Positions 17,400-26,385 of a DNA stretch of 64,000 nucleotides are shown here, piece by piece. A program made the position numbers and the translations under genes. The stretch's first letter is position 1. Every line of letters begins with the position of its first letter. The DNA lies in assembly GCA_934462925.1 (NCBI GenBank), contig CAKSIT010000001.1, forward strand, positions 248,001-312,000, given 5' to 3'. The notes under the pieces were generated by a model. The model saw only the letters and a program-made list of their open reading frames with translations, did no database searches and was not told where the DNA came from. Origin of the DNA: an uncultured Oscillospiraceae bacterium. GTDB taxonomy: Bacteria; Bacillota; Clostridia; Oscillospirales; Ruminococcaceae.

Positions 17400-18845
17400 T
17401 TAATTCGGTATCACCGCGAGCTTATCGTCTATTATCGTTACCGTGCAGCGGTCGCACACGTCCGTAATTTCAAGCGTTAAAAAGTTAATGCAAAACCGCG
17501 CTCCCGGGTATATCCTGCCCGTAACGCGCGCGCTCAGCCTGTCCTTGTGGTTTATGTCGTCTTCAAGCTGCGCTATAAGCTTCGCAAGGTCCTTTTTGCG
17601 CATTGTGTTGTAGAGCTTCGCCTGCGTTTCCGTTTTAACCTGCTTTTGCTGCGCGTCGGTCAGCAAGCCGTTCTGCATGGCTTTTCTCTGCCGCAGGAAA
17701 TTAAGGTTGCGGCAGTTCATCTCAAGCATTTCGGTTATTTCTGCAAGCTCCGTTTCGCATTGGCGCTTTCTTGCGAAAAGCACCGAGCCGTCGCCTATGT
17801 TTATTTCGGTAGGCGTGTATTTTTCAGAGCCTATTACCGCCGCCGCCACGTCGTGCATGGAGGTGATTTTTCCCCCCGTGATAACGCCGCGCGGACCTGT
17901 TGTGGACACTGCCCCGTAGCAGAACACCTCGCAGAATGCGAACTGCTTTGAGCTTACGTTGCCCTTTGCGGTTATCTGCGCGTTCTCGCAGAAGCCTATG
18001 CTCACGTTGCCCTCCGCCTTTATATTGGCGTTTATTGCGCCGCTTACTATCGTTACGTTTCCGCCTGCGGTTATGGTACTGCCGAACACCGAGCCGTCTA
18101 TCGTGACGTTTCTGCCCGCGTTTATGGCGAACCCCTCGAGAACGTTGCCGCGAATGCGTATGTCGCCGAAGAAGTCGATATTGCCTACCGATATGTCGAG
18201 GTCGGACTTTATCGTTACGGTATCCTCAACCACAAAGCTGTTGTTCTTGTAATAAATGTGGCCGTCTACAAGCGCCACAATGCTCTTTCCGTCCGCAGAA
18301 ACGCCCGTGTTCTTGCCAACGCTGTACTTTGCGGGAACGCCGGGGGACGCGGGCAGGGGCTTGCCGAAGATATTCGTCCCCTCCTCGCCCTCCGTGGGCA
18401 GGGTTATGTCGGCGATAATGTCGCCCTTGCGTATAGGCACGATAGTGTCAAGCTCGCGGTAGTTTGCAACGCCAAACTCGTCCTGCTTTGGCTTTAGCTT
18501 GGGCGTTTTGCTGTAGCGGTAGGCAACCGAGCCGTTGTCGCCGCGTTTGGGCGGAATCATTCGCGCCACGCACACGGGCGTTTCGTAAACCTCCTCCTTT
18601 ATCATGTCGGAGATGTCGAACTCGTCAATGCCTGTCGTTATGCCGTTGAGTGCAAGCTCGTCAAGCACGGTCTGCTTTGTTATGGGGCGTCCGCCGTTTT
18701 TCGGCGGGAACAGCGTCATATTTGCAAGGCTGCCGTCGGGGTCGAAGGTTATCTGTACGCGCCCGTCTATCGGCGCGTTTTTCGCGGCCGAATCCTGCGC
18801 GGCGCGCGCAGCCAGGGTATCGCTTATGCTTTCATCGAACGCCAT
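17400..18845 (-). CDS. FapA/DUF342-family protein
   Basis: This 481-residue protein has the FapA layout: an N-terminal flagellar assembly-like domain, a Gly/Asn-rich stretch of short repeats (for example GNVTIVSGAINANIKAEGN) that forms a right-handed beta-helix, and a charged coiled C-terminal part. No secretion signal is seen. FapA-type proteins are linked to polymer assembly, envelope or flagellar control, but their biochemical role is unclear. The start follows GGAGGGCGGTAC. It lies 28 bases after the HAD gene and 20 bases before the GH2 gene. Confidence 0.85.
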   Translation of the reverse strand: MAFDESISDTLAARAAQDSAAKNAPIDGRVQITFDPDGSLANMTLFPPKNGGRPITKQTVLDELALNGITTGIDEFDISDMIKEEVYETPVCVARMIPPKRGDNGSVAYRYSKTPKLKPKQDEFGVANYRELDTIVPIRKGDIIADITLPTEGEEGTNIFGKPLPASPGVPAKYSVGKNTGVSADGKSIVALVDGHIYYKNNSFVVEDTVTIKSDLDISVGNIDFFGDIRIRGNVLEGFAINAGRNVTIDGSVFGSTITAGGNVTIVSGAINANIKAEGNVSIGFCENAQITAKGNVSSKQFAFCEVFCYGAVSTTGPRGVITGGKITSMHDVAAAVIGSEKYTPTEINIGDGSVLFARKRQCETELAEITEMLEMNCRNLNFLRQRKAMQNGLLTDAQQKQVKTETQAKLYNTMRKKDLAKLIAQLEDDINHKDRLSARVTGRIYPGARFCINFLTLEITDVCDRCTVTIIDDKLAVIPN

Positions 18846-18873
18846 GTACCGCCCTCCTTTCTTTATGTAATGT

Positions 18874-19527
18874 TTATTTCATGCTCTCTAATATTTCGGG
18901 AACGTCCGCAAGGCTGTCCGCCTTTGCGTAGATAAGCGCCTTAAGCTCGTCGTCGGGCTGCGTAAGGTCGGGAATCATTATGGTAACGCACCCCGCAGAC
19001 GAAGCCGAGCGCACGCCGTTCGGCGAATCCTCGAGCGCCGCGCACTCCTGCGGGGCAAGCCCGAGCTGCGCCGCCGCGTAAAGATAGATGTCGGGCTTTG
19101 GCTTGCCGCTTTCCACCATAGAGGCGCAGACTATCCTGCCGAAGCGCTCAAGCACGCCCGCGCGCTTAAGGTATTCCGAGGCGCGCGCGATATCCGTCGC
19201 CGTGGCTATGGCGGCGGGGATACCCGTGCCGTCGAGATAATCGAGCAGCTGCGTAAGCCCGCGCTTAAGCTCCAGCGGGTGCTGTTCAAGGTACTGCGCC
19301 ATAAGCTCCATGCGCCTTGCGCGGACCTTTGTGTAGTCGAAGCCGCTGCCGAACAGTCCCTGCAAATACGGCTCGGCGAATTTTCGCGCAAGCGAGCGCA
19401 GGTTAAGCGCGTGTTCTCTCTCCATAGGAAAGCCCATTTCGTTCGCCGCCTGACGCCAGAACCGCACAAGCAGCTTTTCCGAATCGAAAATAAGCCCGTC
19501 CATATCAAAAATAACCGCCTTTACCAC
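18874..19527 (-). CDS. HAD-superfamily hydrolase (beta-phosphoglucomutase-like)
   Basis: This 217-residue protein has HAD motif I (VIFDMDGLIFDSE), motif II (AIATATDIA), the motif III Lys in SGKPKPDIYLYA, and motif IV around ALEDSPNGVRSASSAGC. The cap domain is of the beta-phosphoglucomutase or phosphatase type. It probably acts on a sugar phosphate. The GTG start at 19527 is chosen because AAAAGGGG lies upstream and it places motif I at the normal distance; an upstream ATG at 19548 is possible. It is the first gene of the operon. Confidence 0.85.
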   Translation of the reverse strand: MVKAVIFDMDGLIFDSEKLLVRFWRQAANEMGFPMEREHALNLRSLARKFAEPYLQGLFGSGFDYTKVRARRMELMAQYLEQHPLELKRGLTQLLDYLDGTGIPAAIATATDIARASEYLKRAGVLERFGRIVCASMVESGKPKPDIYLYAAAQLGLAPQECAALEDSPNGVRSASSAGCVTIMIPDLTQPDDELKALIYAKADSLADVPEILESMK

Positions 19528-19558
19528 AGCGCGCACCCCTTTTCGCATTATTATGATA

Positions 19559-19587
19559 ATTATACCATATCCGCGCCCTAAAGTCAA
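19559..19587 (-). promoter_or_regulatory. Promoter of the HAD-FapA-GH2 operon
   Basis: On the minus strand TTGACT (19582-19587), 17 bases, TATAAT (19559-19564). Confidence 0.85.
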
Positions 19588-19615
19588 TCCTGCGCCTATA
19601 TTTTTTTGTATGCTA

Positions 19616-19644
19616 TTGACAAAGGTGCTGTAAAATTGTATAAT
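19616..19644 (+). promoter_or_regulatory. Promoter of the cotH-type gene
   Basis: TTGACA (19616-19621), 17 bases, TATAAT (19639-19644): a perfect sigma-A promoter 28 bases from the divergent HAD promoter. A housekeeping promoter is unexpected for a strictly sporulation-specific coat gene. Confidence 0.88.
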
Positions 19645-19742
19645 AAATATATCCAGAGTTACTATGGACGCGCCATGCGCTTTTACGGATAATTTGTGCG
19701 TTTAATATCGTTTTGTTACAGTATATATCGGAGGTAGATTTC

Positions 19743-21179
19743 ATGCGGCGGAAAAAAGTGTGTGCGGCTTTTCTCGCGTTCGTTTTGCTTTTGTGCGGGT
19801 GCGACAAAACGGAGTCGCTGCCCGAAAGCGGCCCTGCTTCTTCGTTGTCGCAGACGGCTGAAAGCAGCGAGCCTGCCGAGGCAGTAAAAAAGGAGAAAGC
19901 GACGCCCTTTGAGGACGACCTTTATATGCCGAATTACGCGCCGCCGAAGGAAGAAACCGCAGTGAATGCGGGCAATATAACGGGCGCTCCGGGGGACGAG
20001 AGCAGCGCGCTCATTCCGTCGGTGTTCATCACCTGCGGCGAGGAGATAGGCCGCAATACCTACAGCGAATGCACTGTGCAGATAGACGCGTCTATGACGG
20101 AGAGCTACACGGGGACGAATCCGCTTGAAGCGAAAATACGCGGCAGAGGGCACTCCACATGGGAATGGCCGAAAAAGCCGTACAAGATAAAGCTTGAGGA
20201 AAAGGCCGCGATACTCGGCATGAACCCCTCGAAGGAGTGGGCGCTCATAGCGAATTACGCGGACGAGTCGCTTATGCGCAACCTTGTGGCGTTTGATATG
20301 GCGCAGGCTATAGGAACGTTTACGTTCACCCCGAAAGCCGTGCCTGTGAACGTTTACCTTAACGGCGTGTATCAGGGCGTGTATACGATAGGCGAGCAGA
20401 TAGAGGCAAAGGAGTCGCGCCTTAAGCTGGACTACCGCGAGGATACGCCCAAAACGGGCTACCTGCTTGAAATAGGCGGCGCGGACCACGACACGGACTT
20501 AAGGGGGCTGCAATACTTCGACCTGCCCTCGGGCTGCGCTGCGGACATTGCGATAAAAGCCCCCAAGGACGAGAAGCTCACGCAGGAGAACTACGACTAC
20601 ATCTATAAGTATATGTGCCTTGCGGACGAGGCTATTACAACGCTTGACGGCTACGAAACCTACATAGACGTAGACAGCTTTATCGACTGGTTTTTGCTGC
20701 ACGAGCTTACCTACAACCTCGACAGCTGCTTCCACAGAAGCTGCTTTATCACCAAGGACAGGGGCGGCAAGCTCAAAATGGGCCCTGTGTGGGACTTCGA
20801 CTTAGCGTTCGGCAATATGTACATGGATAACCCCGACTACGACGACTGGGCGACGGTGGGCAATTCCAACAGCACCTCGTACATCGGCGTAAACTGGTAC
20901 AACTATCTCATGGCAGACCCCTCTTTCAGAGAGCGTGCGCGCGTCAGGTGGGACGAAATAAAGGATAAGCTGCTGGCGGCCGGGCAGGATTCCATAGACG
21001 GCTGGCAGAAGCTTATAGCGCCCTCGGCGGAGCTTAACTTTACAGTATGGAACACCCTCGGCAGCGCAAGCGGTTATCAGCCGCCGTGCATGAAGAACTA
21101 CAGCACATACAACGAGCAGGTGGCTTATCTGCGGCGCTTCCTTACAAAGCGGGCGGAGTGGATAGACAATAATTTGTGA
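19743..21179 (+). CDS. CotH-family lipoprotein (spore coat kinase-like)
   Basis: This 478-residue protein begins with a lipoprotein signal (FVLLLCGC), then an acidic linker and a CotH domain. Family landmarks are IRGRGHSTWEWPKKPYKIK, KEWALIANYADESLMRN, YTIGEQIE and the GPVWDFDLAFGN motif. CotH proteins are atypical protein kinases that phosphorylate coat proteins; in rumen clostridia CotH domains also occur on secreted, cellulosome-linked proteins. The lipobox and sigma-A promoter favour a surface role. The start follows CGGAGG. Confidence 0.88.
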   Translation: MRRKKVCAAFLAFVLLLCGCDKTESLPESGPASSLSQTAESSEPAEAVKKEKATPFEDDLYMPNYAPPKEETAVNAGNITGAPGDESSALIPSVFITCGEEIGRNTYSECTVQIDASMTESYTGTNPLEAKIRGRGHSTWEWPKKPYKIKLEEKAAILGMNPSKEWALIANYADESLMRNLVAFDMAQAIGTFTFTPKAVPVNVYLNGVYQGVYTIGEQIEAKESRLKLDYREDTPKTGYLLEIGGADHDTDLRGLQYFDLPSGCAADIAIKAPKDEKLTQENYDYIYKYMCLADEAITTLDGYETYIDVDSFIDWFLLHELTYNLDSCFHRSCFITKDRGGKLKMGPVWDFDLAFGNMYMDNPDYDDWATVGNSNSTSYIGVNWYNYLMADPSFRERARVRWDEIKDKLLAAGQDSIDGWQKLIAPSAELNFTVWNTLGSASGYQPPCMKNYSTYNEQVAYLRRFLTKRAEWIDNNL

Positions 21180-21217
21180 TTTTTCTGAAAAAACGGAGAA
21201 AAAATTTCTAAAAGCAC

Positions 21218-21246
21218 TTGAAATTTGTTTGGAGTTGTGCTATAAT
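21218..21246 (+). promoter_or_regulatory. Promoter of secG
   Basis: TTGAAA (21218-21223), 17 bases, TATAAT (21241-21246). Confidence 0.85.
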
Positions 21247-21343
21247 ACTATGGTATTATATGTGTACTGTGTATTCGGGTACGGCTGCGTACTGTGTTTA
21301 AGTACAATTTTCTGACAAATTATCATCGGAGGAAGAATCACAA

Positions 21344-21802
21344 ATGGGAATTTTTGAAATAATCAGCGCGATAGTGCTTATAATAGCGTGCGTGTTCATA
21401 GTTATTGTGGTACTTATGAAGGAGACCAAAACGAGAATGTCGCAGACAATCTCGGGTACAAGCGCTGACAGCTACTTTGGCAAGAACTCGGGCAGGACAA
21501 AGGACGCAATGCTCAACAAGGCGACGATAGCTTCTGCGATAATCTTCTTTGTTTTAGCGCTTGCGGTAAATATCATCAACGTGTACTTCGGAAAAAGCTC
21601 GGGAAACGATACGTCGTCCTCCACGCCGACAAGCTCCGTTACAGAAACGTCTGACGCGCAGACAAGCGACCTTGCCGATGTGACGGTTGAAGCGACTGCG
21701 CAGACCGAAACGGCTTCGCAGGCGGAAAGCGCAGCGGCTGACGCGGGCGCGGAAACAGCTCCCGCAGGCGGTGCGGCGACAAGCGAAACGGCTGCCGAAT
21801 AA
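21344..21802 (+). CDS. secG: Preprotein translocase subunit SecG with a long C-terminal extension
   Basis: The first 80 residues are a normal SecG: two membrane helices (residues 3-22 and about 57-78) joined by a loop with TRMSQTISGTSADSYFGKN. SecG helps SecYEG export proteins. The protein is 152 residues, roughly twice usual length, because of a low-complexity Ser/Thr/Ala/Glu tail that would lie outside the membrane. The start follows GGAGGAAG. It is upstream of rnr, as in many Firmicutes, but a terminator separates them. Confidence 0.92.
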   Translation: MGIFEIISAIVLIIACVFIVIVVLMKETKTRMSQTISGTSADSYFGKNSGRTKDAMLNKATIASAIIFFVLALAVNIINVYFGKSSGNDTSSSTPTSSVTETSDAQTSDLADVTVEATAQTETASQAESAAADAGAETAPAGGAATSETAAE

Positions 21803-21814
21803 AAGATATCCGAA

Positions 21815-21841
21815 GGACAGGCGAAACAGCCTGTCCTTTTT
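21815..21841 (+). terminator. Intrinsic terminator of secG
   Basis: GGACAGGC and GCCTGTCC, a six-base loop, then TTTTTG. Confidence 0.88.
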
Positions 21842-21911
21842 GTTAAGAGAATGTTAAAGGCGCTCCGCGGCGCGGAGTAAACGCGCCCTGCGGCGCAGAA
21901 AGGGATATGCC

Positions 21912-24062
21912 ATGAACAAGATAAAGACAGCCGTGCTGGTTTCGCTTTACGAAGCGGGCGACGACGGCATGACCGAAAAGGACATAAGCAAGGGACTGGG
22001 ACTTACCAAAAAGAACGCCAAGAAGCTTGAATCGGCGCTTGCGGAGATGAAGCGCTACGGCGACATAACCAACAAAAAGGGCGTGTGGCGGCTCAAAAAC
22101 CCGTCGCTTTATTTCACGGCGGAGGTGTCGCGCGTAACGCCGCGCTCGGGCTTTATAATGCAGCAGGGCGAAGTGCCGCAGGAGTATTTCGTGCGCGGGC
22201 GCGACCTGCTCGGCTCGATACCGGGCGACACGGTGCTTGCGGTGCGCACGGCTGGCGCGGACGAGCTTCACCGCGACCCCGAGGCGGTGGTGCTGAGCGT
22301 GCTTGAGCAGAGCCATACCCTGCTGACGGGCGTTGTAGTGCTTGAAAAGAACCGCCTTATGGTGCTTCCCGACAGGCTGTGCGACGAGCCGCTTGCAATC
22401 GAGAAAAAGGGCGGAAAGCTCCTCATCCCGGGCGAAAAGGTGGTGTTCTCCATAAAGAGCAGGGGAGAGCGGCACTTCGACCACACCGTGGCTATCGAGG
22501 AGGGCTTCGGCTCGTGCGAGGACGCCAAGGCGTGCGCGCAGGCGTATATGCTGGCAAACGGGCTTCACGTGGAGTTTCCCGAGGAGGTGCTGAGCGAGGC
22601 TGCAAAGCTCGGCACGGACGAGCTAGACCCCGACGAGGTGCTGCGCAGGCTTGACCTCAGAGGAGAGCCGATATTCACAATGGACGGCGCTGACACAAAG
22701 GACATAGACGACGCGGTAAGCATAGCGCGCGTTGAGGGCGGCTACAAGCTGGGCGTGCATATCGCGGACGTTTCCCACTACGTAAAGAAAGGCTCGGCGC
22801 TCGACGACGAGGCGTTTTACAGGGGTACGTCGATATACTACGCAGACCAGGTTGTTCCCATGCTGCCGAGGGAGCTTTCAAACGGCATATGCTCGCTGAA
22901 CCCTAACGTTGACAGGCTCGCGTTCTCCTGCCTTATGGAGGTGAGCGCGCAGGGCAAGCTGCTTAGCTACCGCTTTGAAAAGAGCGTAATACGCAGCCGC
23001 GTAAAGGGCGTGTATTCCGAGGTGAACCGCATTCTTGACGGCACGGCGGACGAGGCTATAAAGGAAAAGTACGCGCGCGTTATCGACAGGATACCGTTAA
23101 TGCGCGAGCTTGCCGAGGTGCTTGAAAAGAACCGTGCAGAGCGCGGCGCGCCAGCTATCGACACCAAGGAAGCGAAGATAATCACCGACGAAAACGGCGT
23201 TTGCGTAGACGTTAAGCCGCGCGAGCGGGGCGTTGCGGAGTGCATTATCGAGGAGTTCATGCTTATGGCGAACAATGCGGCGGCAGCGCTTGCAATGCGC
23301 GACAAGTTCCCGTTTGTTTACCGTGTGCATGAAGCGCCGCCCGCAGAAAAGCTGCTTCAGCTCAACGAAACGCTCACCGCTCTCGGCGTTGACCCGCATG
23401 GCATAGGGGAGCGCTCCACCGCGGCGGACCTTGCGGCGGTTATAGAGCGTGCGCGCGACACGGACAAGTACGACGTTATAAACATGATAGTGCTGCGCTC
23501 CATGATGAAAGCGCGCTACAGCGAAGAACCGCTGGGGCATTACGGCCTTGTCATGCCCGAGTACGCGCACTTCACCTCGCCCATTCGCCGCTACGCCGAC
23601 CTGTCCATTCACCGCATTCTCACCGACCACGTATACGCGCTGAGCCACGAGAAGCTCGTGAAAAAGTACACTGCATTCGCCGCAAAGGCGGCGCTGCAGG
23701 CGTCCAACACGGAGCTTTCCGCCGTGCGCTGCGAGCGCGAGTGCGAAAACTTCTACATGGCGGAGTATATGAGAGGGCATATCGGCGAGGAGTTCAACGG
23801 GTTCATTTCGGGCGTAAGCCCGAGCGGCGTGTTCGTGGAGCTTGAAAGCACCGTAGAGGGCATGGTGTCCGTGGCAAGGCTGCCGCTCGGCGAGTACGAG
23901 GTGCAGCACGGCGTTATCCTGACGGGCGCGGCTGACGGCAGCGTGTTCACCGTGGGCGACAGGGTGCGCGTGCGGTGCGTAAGCGTAAACGTAAACGGCG
24001 GGTTTATCGACTTTGAGTTCGTAAAGCCCGAGAATTCGGAAGATTCCGCTGAAAAGGCATAA
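21912..24062 (+). CDS. rnr: Ribonuclease R
   Basis: This 716-residue 3'-5' exoribonuclease has an N-terminal winged helix (GMTEKDISKGLGLTKKNAKKLE), cold-shock domains, and the RNB catalytic core with IFTMDGADTKDIDDAVSI, whose Asp residues bind magnesium. HIADVSHYV and HFTSPIRRYADL follow, then the S1 domain. It degrades structured RNA and works with tmRNA and ribosome quality control. The start has AGAAAGGG upstream. Confidence 0.96.
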   Translation: MNKIKTAVLVSLYEAGDDGMTEKDISKGLGLTKKNAKKLESALAEMKRYGDITNKKGVWRLKNPSLYFTAEVSRVTPRSGFIMQQGEVPQEYFVRGRDLLGSIPGDTVLAVRTAGADELHRDPEAVVLSVLEQSHTLLTGVVVLEKNRLMVLPDRLCDEPLAIEKKGGKLLIPGEKVVFSIKSRGERHFDHTVAIEEGFGSCEDAKACAQAYMLANGLHVEFPEEVLSEAAKLGTDELDPDEVLRRLDLRGEPIFTMDGADTKDIDDAVSIARVEGGYKLGVHIADVSHYVKKGSALDDEAFYRGTSIYYADQVVPMLPRELSNGICSLNPNVDRLAFSCLMEVSAQGKLLSYRFEKSVIRSRVKGVYSEVNRILDGTADEAIKEKYARVIDRIPLMRELAEVLEKNRAERGAPAIDTKEAKIITDENGVCVDVKPRERGVAECIIEEFMLMANNAAAALAMRDKFPFVYRVHEAPPAEKLLQLNETLTALGVDPHGIGERSTAADLAAVIERARDTDKYDVINMIVLRSMMKARYSEEPLGHYGLVMPEYAHFTSPIRRYADLSIHRILTDHVYALSHEKLVKKYTAFAAKAALQASNTELSAVRCERECENFYMAEYMRGHIGEEFNGFISGVSPSGVFVELESTVEGMVSVARLPLGEYEVQHGVILTGAADGSVFTVGDRVRVRCVSVNVNGGFIDFEFVKPENSEDSAEKA

Positions 24063-24067
24063 ATCAT

Positions 24068-24106
24068 ATCCCGCCGAAGCGGCTTGCTCGGCGGGATTGC
24101 ATTTTG
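24068..24106 (+). terminator. Terminator of rnr
   Basis: ATCCCGCCGA pairs with TCGGCGGGAT and is followed by TGCATTTTG. Confidence 0.75.
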
Positions 24107-24140
24107 TTGTAGAAAACGGGAAAGACGAAAAGCGCCTTTT

Positions 24141-24258
24141 TTAATTCATAATGCATAATTCATAATTATTCTTATTAAATTCGCACCGCGCTTATATCGG
24201 GCATGGTTCAAATTTTGTCGGAAACAATTACGCATTACGCATTACGAATTACGAATTG
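24141..24258. repeat. A+T-rich imperfect inverted repeat
   Basis: The left arm is built from AATTCATAATGCATAATT-type units and the right arm from AATTACGCATTACGAATT-type units. The right arm is the reverse complement of the left except for transitions. About 60 bases lie between. This looks like a small palindromic insertion; no gene is present. Confidence 0.45.
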
Positions 24259-24263
24259 ACATA

Positions 24264-24420
24264 ATAAAGCGTGTGAAAACGGGAAAGGGCAAAAGCGCCT
24301 TTCCCGTAATTGACAGCGGAAGCATTCCGCCGTAATCAGCAGAGTATTTCAAAATAAAGCGTGTGAAAACGGGAAAGGGCAAAAGCGCCTTTCCCGTAAT
24401 TGACAGCGGAAGCATTCCGC
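24264..24420 (-). repeat. Duplicated tRNA terminator (90-bp direct repeat)
   Basis: A block of about 66 bases occurs twice (near 24265 and 24355). Each holds a hairpin that on the minus strand reads ACGGGAAAGG, a loop, CCTTTCCCGT, then TTTTC. Both lie downstream of the tRNA-Leu gene and would act as tandem terminators. A weaker related hairpin sits near 24116-24140. Confidence 0.75.
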
Positions 24421-24421
24421 A

Positions 24422-24508
24422 TGGTGCCGCTGACCGGACTTGAACCGGTATGATGTTTCCATCGAGGGATTTTAAGTCCCTTGCGTCTGCCGATTTCGCC
24501 ACAGCGGC
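24422..24508 (-). tRNA. tRNA-Leu (anticodon TAA)
   Basis: The 87-base gene includes an encoded CCA. The acceptor arms GCCGCTG and CAGCGGC pair. The anticodon stem is AGGGA/TCCCT with loop CTTAAAA, giving anticodon TAA. A long variable arm typical of leucine tRNA and a GGTTCAAGTCC T-loop are present. Confidence 0.95.
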
Positions 24509-24524
24509 GTTATGTGACTTTGAT

Positions 24525-24553
24525 ATTATAGCATATTCTTCCCGAAAAGTCAA
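24525..24553 (-). promoter_or_regulatory. Promoter of tRNA-Leu
   Basis: On the minus strand TTGACT (24548-24553), 17 bases, TATAAT (24525-24530), about 17 bases before the mature 5' end. Confidence 0.88.
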
Positions 24554-24567
24554 GAGCAAACGTCGAG

Positions 24568-24615
24568 AAAAAAACAAATACCCCGTCCGTGCGGCAGGCG
24601 CGGGCGGGGATTAAG
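24568..24615 (-). terminator. Terminator of the pyrimidine operon
   Basis: On the minus strand CCCCGCCCG pairs with CGGACGGGG and is followed by TATTTGTTTTTTT, just after the last gene. Confidence 0.8.
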
Positions 24616-24619
24616 CGCG

Positions 24620-25036
24620 TTATTTTGCGAATTGCTGCGGAACTCTGCGGCAGTGTTCGAGAAGATAGATAAGGTCCTGCGTTGATACGAACAGCGGCAG
24701 CTCGACGCCCTGCTTTTGATAGGCGATGACCATGAGGACCTTGCTGCCCCAGTCGTTGAGGGTTATCTCCTTTATGGTGTCCGCAGCGCCCGTGCGCTTG
24801 TCAAGGGAGCGCAGAAGCTCGTTTTTGCGCACGAAGCCGTAAACGAAGCCGCTGCTGCTCGTTCTGAACGACAGCTTCTGCGCGAGCGGCTTTTCTATGT
24901 CGATAACGACCTTAATTTCGGTTATGCCCCCGGGCAGGTCTGCTTCGGTGCGGTGAACCGTTCTGAAAAGCTCTGCGGGTATGTAGTCCGCGAGAGCGGC
25001 GGTTTTTGCGCCTGCATAGGTTTTGTCGTTTGCCAT
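24620..25036 (-). CDS. Conserved-looking protein of unknown function at the end of the pyrimidine operon
   Basis: This 138-residue protein has no signal peptide and no membrane segment. It looks like a compact alpha/beta fold with alternating strands such as EIKVVIDIEKPL and SGFVYGFVRKNELL. I do not recognise it. The start follows AAGGAGGGACTG. It is 26 bases after the aminotransferase and before the operon terminator, so it is expressed with pyrimidine catabolism. A role as an accessory or catabolic enzyme is inference only. Confidence 0.75.
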   Translation of the reverse strand: MANDKTYAGAKTAALADYIPAELFRTVHRTEADLPGGITEIKVVIDIEKPLAQKLSFRTSSSGFVYGFVRKNELLRSLDKRTGAADTIKEITLNDWGSKVLMVIAYQKQGVELPLFVSTQDLIYLLEHCRRVPQQFAK

Positions 25037-25062
25037 TGTGTATCAGTCCCTCCTTAATAGCT

Positions 25063-26385
25063 TCAGAGTTCCGCGTCCACCTCGGAAAGCACCTCGTCAA
25101 GCTTCGGCAGCTCCTCGCGAAGCTGCTCGGGCGTGATGATGAGCGGCGGGCATACCAGTATCATGTTTTCGTGGGAGTACGTCATAAAGCCCTTTGCCTT
25201 AAGCTTGCCGATTATTTTGCCCATAACGCCGTTCTTGTCGCCGCCGTAGGGTACGAGCGGCTCGCGGGTGGCTTTGTTCTTTACAAGCTCAACTGCGGAG
25301 AAAAGCCCTATGCAGCGCACGTCGCCGACGCAGCTGTGCTTTTCCTTGATTTCGCCGAGAAGCTCCTTAAGCACCTTTCCGCTCTTTGCAACGTTGCCGA
25401 GTATGTCGGTCTGCTCGTAGTAGTCGAGGCAGGCAACGCCGGCGGCGCACGCAAGCGGGTGTCCGCTGTAGGTAAGGCCGCACTGCAGCACGTTGTCGTC
25501 GAAGTATTCCGCAATCTTGCTGCTTACCGCAACGCCGCCAAGCTGAACGTAACCGCAGGTAACGCCCTTTGCAAAGCTTACAAGGTCCGGCTTTACGCCA
25601 AAGTTCTCAAACGCGAACATTTTGCCCGTTCTGCCAAAGCCCGCCATTACCTCGTCGCATATCATTACTATGCCGTAGTCGTCGCATATCTTCCTTACGC
25701 CCTGTAAATACCCCTCGGGCGGGATAATTACGCCGTTAGAACCCGTTACCGTTTCCATAACAATAGCCGCAACGCTGTCCGCGCCCTCGTAAAGCACCTG
25801 CTCGCGCAGCTTGTTTACGTAGTAGTCCGAGTACTCCTTTTCCGTTTTGAACGGCAGGTTGTCGCGGTACATATACGGGTCGAAGAACTTTACGAAGCCC
25901 GGAACGCCCGGCTCAAGCGGGAAGCGCCTCGGCTCGCCCGTAAGGTTGCCCGCGCCGAATGTAGAGCCGTGGTAGCTTCTGTAGCGGGAGAATACCTTTT
26001 TGCGCCCCGTGTAGAGCCTTGCTATCTTGATGGCGTTCTCGTTAGCGTCCGCGCCGCCGTTGGTGAAGAACACCTTGCCGAACGTGTCGGGCATGAGCTT
26101 TATTATCTTCTCAGCGAGAACAGAGCGGCTCTCCGCGGCGTAGCTCGGCCCTACAAAGCAGAACTTCTCCGCCTGCTCCTTGATAGCGTCGATTATCGGG
26201 CGGCAGCCGAAGCCGACGTTAAGGTTAACCAGCTGGCTCGACATATCGGTGTAGCGGCGGCCGTCGTAGTCCCAGAAGTATATGCCCTCGCCCTTTTCCA
26301 CGGCAATGGGGTTAAGCCCCTTTTGCTTTGACCATGACTGTAAATTGTATTTGGTGTGGTTGGTTTTGATGTCAGTTGCCTTCAT
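25063..26385 (-). CDS. Class III aminotransferase, probably beta-alanine/omega-amino acid:pyruvate
   Basis: This 440-residue PLP enzyme has the class III pattern: FWDYDGRRYTDM, FFTNGGADANENAIKIAR, SYHGSTFGAGNLTG, VIMETVTGSNGVI, ICDEVMAGFGRTG and the PLP lysine in FAKGVTCGYVQLGG. In the reductive pyrimidine pathway the final step converts beta-alanine (or 3-aminoisobutyrate from thymine) to the semialdehyde. The operon context supports that substrate. The start follows GGAGGACTACTCAT and overlaps the end of the PucR gene by 14 bases. Confidence 0.88.
   Translation of the reverse strand: MKATDIKTNHTKYNLQSWSKQKGLNPIAVEKGEGIYFWDYDGRRYTDMSSQLVNLNVGFGCRPIIDAIKEQAEKFCFVGPSYAAESRSVLAEKIIKLMPDTFGKVFFTNGGADANENAIKIARLYTGRKKVFSRYRSYHGSTFGAGNLTGEPRRFPLEPGVPGFVKFFDPYMYRDNLPFKTEKEYSDYYVNKLREQVLYEGADSVAAIVMETVTGSNGVIIPPEGYLQGVRKICDDYGIVMICDEVMAGFGRTGKMFAFENFGVKPDLVSFAKGVTCGYVQLGGVAVSSKIAEYFDDNVLQCGLTYSGHPLACAAGVACLDYYEQTDILGNVAKSGKVLKELLGEIKEKHSCVGDVRCIGLFSAVELVKNKATREPLVPYGGDKNGVMGKIIGKLKAKGFMTYSHENMILVCPPLIITPEQLREELPKLDEVLSEVDAEL

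Noticed and set aside
14074..17403. 1109-codon open frame antisense to the GH2 gene
   Set aside because: It is a shadow of the GH2 frame; the GH2 product has clear catalytic motifs and a ribosome-binding site, the antisense frame has neither.
24242..24577. 111-codon minus-strand ORF
   Set aside because: It runs across the tRNA-Leu gene and the duplicated terminators.
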